From: Gigaspora rosea
Taxonomy: Eukaryota; Glomeromycota; Glomeromycetes; Diversisporales; Gigasporaceae
Reading direction: 5' to 3'
NCBI GenBank assembly: GCA_003550325.1
Contig: QKWP01000771.1
Span: 1 to 64,000 of the forward strand
Length of the DNA: 64,000 bases
Position 1 is the first letter of the stretch. Each line of letters begins with the position of its first letter. A program made the position numbers and the translations under genes. Below are positions 58,839 through 64,000 of this stretch, one piece after another. A model generated the notes under the pieces. The model saw only the letters and a list, made by a program, of their open reading frames with translations. It was not told where the DNA came from and searched no databases.

Positions 58839-59129
58839 GGTCATCTAAAGCCATGTACCCACGTGACATTTTCGTGTAAATCAACCAAACAGAGTCGCGA
58901 AATTTTGTTTACATGGATCAGCTCGAAGAAGTCAAAAAACAAAAAAAATGCAAGAACATAAAAATGGCATTCTAAACCTACCTTGGGCCATTAATAAAAA
59001 ATGTCAGGAAGGTAATTTTACCTTTATTGGTTCTAACTCTAACCCCGACCCCTAATGCTAAACAGTCTCTGATACGAATTTTAACTAAAATTTCAAAAAA
59101 TCACATGGGTACATGGCTTTAGCCATTCC
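58839..59129. mobile_element. GGATGGCTAAAGCCATG MITE, copy 2 (291 bp), 10-bp TSD
   Basis: Ends GGTCATCTAAAGCCATGTAC and GGAATGGCTAAAGCCATGTA are inverted. The 10-bp repeat ccaaatcggg flanks it (58829-58838, 59130-59139), and X1 shows the unoccupied site (about 32865-32880). The TSD length suggests a MULE-derived MITE. An inverted partner copy is at 46602-46880. Confidence 0.9.
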
Positions 59130-59433
59130 CCAAATCGGGAATGCACCTACCAAATTGAAATCAAGTCACGAGTGAAATCGGGTCTTTGAAGATAAACAGT
59201 GAATCCTATGTGAGGATTTTTAAAGTAGACTTCGAAATGAAATTTCTTTCTAGAACATTCTATTAGGCGTAGTTTCTTTTTTTCTTTTCTCAACATGTAC
59301 ATATAATACTTAAGCGAGGCGTTTCCTTGCGCAGTATTATATAATTTTTATCGTCGGGCACAGGTGTAAACAGTGCTATCATAGCCGCTTACTTTGTGCC
59401 TTCTTCTTCCTTTTTTCATTTTATTTTATATTA

Positions 59434-61242
59434 CATCAGCAAAATAAATATGCTAAATCTTTCAAAAGAAATTGCATACCGTAATCTTTCAAAAGAATTG
59501 CGATCGATGCGAAATCTTTCGAAAGAACCGCAATCTTTCAAAAAATTTCAGTATATATTTTTTCGAAATATTTCAGAACATATTGCGAAATATTGCGAAA
59601 TAATGCAAAATATATTGTGCAATATTGCGAAATAGACCAAATAAAACAATGCAAACCCTATCTAATTATCTCATTTCGGGGGTCGCAGGAAGTAATATTT
59701 TGCATATTATTGCGTAAATCTGCAGCTTTTCACAATATTTCGCAATATTTCGCATATTTTTTCAAAAAATTTTAAAATTTTCGCATTATTAAATTTTATA
59801 TTTTTATTTATTATATATTTTTATTATTATTATTATATATTATACATATTACATTATATATTTTTTACAGTATTATTTTTATATTATTACATATTATTTT
59901 AACTACTTTCGCACTTCTTCACATCTAATTCTATTACTATATACAAAAAACTAGCCCTACACACTTATTTTCGCTCATCCCAAAGTTAGCTATTATCTTT
60001 GCTTCTTTGTTTTCTATTGTCTTCGCTTTTTTGTTTTCTATTGTCTTTGCTTTGGCTATTTTTTTTGGTTTGGTAATACCTTCGTTTCGCTCTTTTTTTT
60101 CTAAATACCTCCTAAAAATAGTAAAGAAGTGAAAAAAATAAAAAAACCATTTTTCAAAAGTGTTGGTGTTCTTGCAAGCCGGAGAAATTTTGTAAAGTGC
60201 TGAAAAAGTCGCTAAGTTTCGAAAAAGTCAGGAATAAATAAAAATAAAATAAAAATTAAAAAAATAAGTAAAAAAAAACAACCGAAAAAACAAAAAATGT
60301 AAGCAAACTAATAAAAAAAATAAACGAAGCCCCAAATCTTCATTTCTTTAAAATAAGAATTTCGCGTTCTTGCAAATTCAGAAATTTGAAAGCCGTATTA
60401 ATGTTCTTGCAAAATGCTAAAAAAGTTGCAAAGTGCCAAAAAAGTCTGAGTAGGTTTTCTTGCAAAGTGCTAGGAAGGAAGGTTCTGTTCTCTCAAAGTG
60501 TCAAAATAAAATAAATTAATAAAAAAATAAATCAAAAAAAATCAAAAACAAAAAACATGAAACGAAAAAATAAAAAAAGAAAAACCTTGCAAGAACTTGC
60601 AAAAAACTTGCAAAACCTGCAAAACTTGCGAAAACTGGCGCCTATTTCTCTAAAGTAGCGTTCCTGAAAATTTAGAAATTGCTGGGTGAAATCTGTTGTA
60701 TGTTCTTGCAAAGTTTCGGAAGTCAGAGTAGGCATGCACTAAGCTCTGAAAAGTTGTAGGTTTTCTTGCAAAAGGCTAGTATTCTTGTAAAATACGAAAA
60801 AAATTAAAATAAATAAATAAATAAAAAAAGAAAAACAAAACAAAAGCAAAAAAAAGCGAAAACAAGCGAAAGTAAAAAAAACAAACCGAAATAAAAAAAC
60901 AATGTGAATAGATCTAATTAATAAACAAAAGATCTAATCTGATCTTGTAATACAGATATGCAGATTAATTTAGATATATTCGAAGTATTTCGAAAATATA
61001 GTCCAATGTGTCCTTGGTATAACCCAGGTTACATATCTACTGATCCAGCCAGTCACAGCTAGTCTGCTCAAAAAATATTTTGAATTTACTTTCGAAAACA
61101 TTTTCGAAATATTTCGAAACCTGCAATATTTGAAATACATTGCGAAATATTTCAAAATATATTGTATATGCGAAATCTTTTGAAAGATTTTGCATGTTTG
61201 CAAGATCTTTTAAAAGATTGCGCTACTATAAATTTGCTGATG
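59434..61242. mobile_element. CATCAGC-family TIR element, copy 2
   Basis: Inverted ends CATCAGCAAA are flanked by TA on both sides (59432-59433, 61243-61244). Subterminal regions carry many ttgcgaaat/atttcgcaa and cttttgaaag/ctttcaaaag repeats. The interior matches copy 1 (actactttcgcac, tagctattatcttcgc, repeat units at 60430 and 60718, aaagatctaatctgatctt). No transposase frame. Confidence 0.8.
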
Positions 61243-61610
61243 TACTTTGGTTTTTCATTTAGATTGCATAGATTTCCCCCATTTTATTTTTCCATTTTAT
61301 TTTCTTTATACCTTTTTGTTTTCTGGTAGAATCCTGCTACTCAAGAAGTTAGGAGAAGAGGGTTAGAAAGTAGGTGGTTATGACAGGCGGCAAACTCCAA
61401 TTGGTGATTCGGATACTCTAAATCTATTGAGAAGCGGAGTTCCAATGAGAGAATTGTTTGATATAGCAGGTCACATTTAAGGATCTTTAAAACACCTGGG
61501 TGGGTCGCACTTTAGTATTTGTACCTCAAAGTAGGTAATCATGTTGTACCAGCATTACATAATTGATAAAACAAAAGTTGCTGCATGACTGTCGAATTTC
61601 AAAAAAAAAA

Positions 61611-62280
61611 ATTATTATAAAATTATTAATATTATTTATAAAATTTATAAAAATATAAAATTATAAAAATATAAAATTATAAAAATATAAAATTATAAAA
61701 ATGTGTATAGCTTTGCAAAAAAAACATAAAATAAAGAAAATTTTAAATTTTAAATACTTTAATTTTAATGTTTTAATTCAAAAATAAATTATATACCCAA
61801 AAACTATATAATTAGATTTAATATTGTTTAAATTTTTATAATAGTTAATTTGTTTTTCAATATTTTTTAATATATTTAAGATAAATTTTAATTAATTTTT
61901 GAATTTAACTAATTTTAACACCTGGTTAAAGTTATAAATTTTAACCACCCTTTATTTTTATAAAAGTTTTTTATATAAAAAATTATTCTTTAAAGATTAG
62001 GGTTAGGTAAGGGTATAGGTATATTAAGTTAGAGGATGAATTGATAATTTATATGCAAAATTAGATGCCAAAAACTTTTATTTAATAGCCCAAAGCTAGT
62101 TTTTATAATAAAATTTTGCGATATTGATAATTTTTTGATTTTTTTCTAAATTTTCTTAAAATTTTCTTTATTTTGTTACACGAGATCCTGCGATCTGATT
62201 GGTAAATTATAGGGTGGTTACATCACCAGGGGGGCAAGTTAGCAACACTCTTAATTTTTATATATAAATAATTTACAATA
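61611..62280. other. AT-rich stretch with a 16-bp tandem repeat
   Basis: About four units of aaaatataaaattat lie at 61640-61702, next to the A-rich end of repeat X2. The remaining 550 bp are AT-rich without a gene and end at the truncation point of HMG copy 3. Confidence 0.55.
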
Positions 62281-62909
62281 TTTGCTGAATATCGTCGAAT
62301 AGCTAAAGAAGCATTGAGGGTTTGTAATGAGGTGTATCCTAAATCTGGGAGAAGAAAAAGAAAAGATAGATTGAACATCGTTAGTTTCGATCCGCCGACT
62401 CCGCCTTTAAATAAGAATAAAAAAAAGCTAGAAATAGAAATCTTAAGAATAGTACAAAAAGCATTAAAGAGATAAAAGAAAATAAACTTATTGAATCTAA
62501 AGATACTAGTCCCGTTATCCTTGATACCTTTTCGCATAACATAAATTCAATTCCTGAACTTTCTTTTGACATGTATTCAAACACTACTTTTACTTTCTTA
62601 TACGAGATGCATCTAGCCGATACAGATTTTAATGTAAATAATCCCTTTAATTATCAATCATCAAATTTGACATCTATAGATACACCTTCTACATCGAATG
62701 CATTAGTACCCTTTACTTCTTGTCAAGCAATTAGTTGTCGACAATTTGACTTAGACAGTGAATTAAATACTGTATTTACTCAAGAACCAACATTTTTAAA
62801 TATAAATTATCAAAATTTACCAAGTTTAAGTAATAAAGATAATGATACTTCTTCATTTGCAATAAATCACATCAGTGCAAACACACCGTTTACGCAATCA
62901 CAATTTTAA
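62281..62909 (+). pseudogene. HMG-box gene remnant, copy 3 (5'-truncated)
   Basis: Homology to the intact copy begins inside the HMG box (AEYRRIAKEALRV, about 62284). A frameshift in the A-run near 62425 breaks the frame, then MYSNTTFTFLYEMHLADTD...QSQF is open to the stop at 62909. A 12-nt loss removes TNNP-like residues near 62594. It shares the C-terminal 35-nt deletion with the copy at 52787. No box N-terminal half and no promoter, so it is a pseudogene. Confidence 0.87.
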
Positions 62910-63540
62910 CATGAATGAATCAAATATTACTAGTAATAATATAGATTATGATTTTTGTAATTCATGATATGATGATATAATGTCGTACCCTCATGCGTAA
63001 AAAAATAGATAATCCGTGACATATTCGACATATTCGGTTATTGGGAGGGTCATCATTTATTATAAATAGAATAAAATACCTGGAGAATATCGCAATATTA
63101 TGTAATTAAGATTTATTTGTAAATAACCTCGAATTCTCATTTATTAAGGTTTTATCAATATAAGATTATAAGACTTAGAAATTTTATCTATTCTGTTAAA
63201 AATTCTTAAAATTTAAAATTTAATAATTAATAAAACAGTCTTGAAATATAATAAATAAATCAATCTTGAAATAATAAATTAATAAAGCGGTTTTAAAATA
63301 TAATAAAATTAAACTATTTCTACCATTATAAATATGCTATTTCCACCATGGTGATTAACATTACGAAATCCTATTACTCTAATCCTACTAAACTAGTAGG
63401 GTTCCAAACTTTTTGACCCTTTTTGTTTGCTATATTTAATTCATAATTTTAGAAAACTGATCGTTTTTAAGATGTTTTTAATTATTATCGAAGCTGTAGA
63501 AGAGTAACATTTGTGATAATCTATATAGAATTATATATAT
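62910..63540 (+). repeat. HMG-family 3' flank, copy 3
   Basis: Complement-matches 52145-52786 and 29437-30000 along its length (ataatgtcgtaccctcatg, gattttatcaatataagat, ctattactctaatcctact). Confidence 0.8.
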
Positions 63541-63549
63541 TTATCTGTC

Positions 63550-63735
63550 AATTAAATATTTTCATTATGAGCTGCAAGTACCGGACGATACTATTAAAAC
63601 AATCACGCAATAATAGAACCATTCACATTGTATTTCTCGGTGTCTTAATACAAATTTACAATATTTAATACATTAAAGTAAAACGTAAAATAAAGACAAT
63701 GCAGCTTAATAATGTTTTTACTGTACATAATAGTA
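63550..63735. repeat. Dispersed repeat of about 185 bp, matches 54118-54290
   Basis: The sequence from atgagctgcaagtaccgga to gtttttactgtacataatag matches the complement of 54118-54290 with a few substitutions and indels. The two copies sit downstream of HMG copy 3 and upstream of HMG copy 2. Confidence 0.75.
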
Positions 63736-63778
63736 GATTTATTTATTGTTAATGACATTATTAGAAATATGTAGTTTT

Positions 63779-63900
63779 ATTTATCCGGCAGCTTACTATG
63801 ATTCGTCTGACAAATAAATTCATTATTCGGCAGAAACTATATAGTTGCCGATAATAAAATTGTTATTAGGTAGACTATCGTCGTAAGTTACCGGATAAAT
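63779..63900. repeat. Hairpin repeat (tttatccggcagctta arms)
   Basis: tttatccggcagcttac and its imperfect complement gtaagttaccggataaa are inverted about 120 bp apart, with a second inner pair (attcggcag/ttgccgataat). Probably a small foldback element. Beyond it only the 26-bp hairpin at 63935-63960 is notable before the window ends. Confidence 0.55.
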
Positions 63901-64000
63901 CTGTTATCTGTCATACAGATGCCTTATAACAAGAGATAACCTGGGAACCTCATGGTTATCATTGACCAGTGTTTAAAATTCAAATTTGATTTTATGTTCT

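Larger units (their letters stand above)
58140..61600 (-). repeat. Gene-like dispersed repeat, copy X2, split by three insertions
   Basis: Read on the minus strand, the segments 61600-61243, 59433-59130, 58838-58573 and 58327-58140 follow the order of X1 (32287-33350). The coding-like part at 58653-58844 reads LERVNNDLLEGVNQNAHFFEILKSP. The three gaps are the CATCAGC element (59434-61242), a 10-bp-TSD MITE (58839-59129) and a TATACATG-family MITE (58328-58572). Without them the repeat is about 1.1 kb, like X1. Function unknown; probably a pseudogene. Confidence 0.6.

Overview
The window is AT-rich eukaryotic DNA with small-intron genes and a very heavy load of nested transposons. The gene content (MATA-HMG-type HMG-box paralogues, a tyrosine-kinase-like kinase, an RBR E3 ligase, a peroxisomal acyl-CoA oxidase, Crinkler-like and MULE/hAT-derived multi-exon genes) together with the AT bias suggests a Glomeromycotina fungus, i.e. 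an arbuscular mycorrhizal fungus such as Rhizophagus or a relative. This assignment is inference from families and composition; no search was run.

Layout. 1-7556 is a decayed LINE (degenerate reverse transcriptase and RNase H, poly-A end) interrupted by a 2.3 kb CATCAGC-TIR element, a palindromic-ended TIR element and a 651 bp hAT-type MITE with a perfect 8 bp TSD. 7557-11853 is non-coding with hairpin MITEs. 11854-18605 is the gene-rich core: a GPI-anchor-like Ser/Thr-rich secreted protein, a four-exon RBR ubiquitin ligase and a 14-exon acyl-CoA oxidase. 19.5-23.4 kb is a MITE field. 23405-23877 is a P-loop/Crinkler-like pseudogene, and 24378-28212 is a broken multi-exon MULE-transposase-like gene.

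29.4-64 kb is dominated by repeats: four HMG-box loci (one intact at 52787-53800), a retroposon with a 12 bp TSD (31334-32010), a complete-length but dead hAT transposon (33450-40421) that carries four or more smaller insertions, an LTR retrotransposon with PBS and PPT (40716-43322), a Russian-doll nest of TIR elements (44701-47890), and two copies of an unknown gene-like repeat (32287-33350 and, reversed, 58140-61600), the second split by three insertions.

The most notable locus is 55351-57620. The 5' half of an HMG gene, its box split by a 257 bp MITE with a perfect 8 bp TSD, runs into a tyrosine-kinase-like kinase, and downstream of the kinase the sequence returns to the HMG-family 3' flank. 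A second point is the acyl-CoA oxidase, where the position aligned with the family's catalytic glutamate reads as glycine. All alignments were done by eye.
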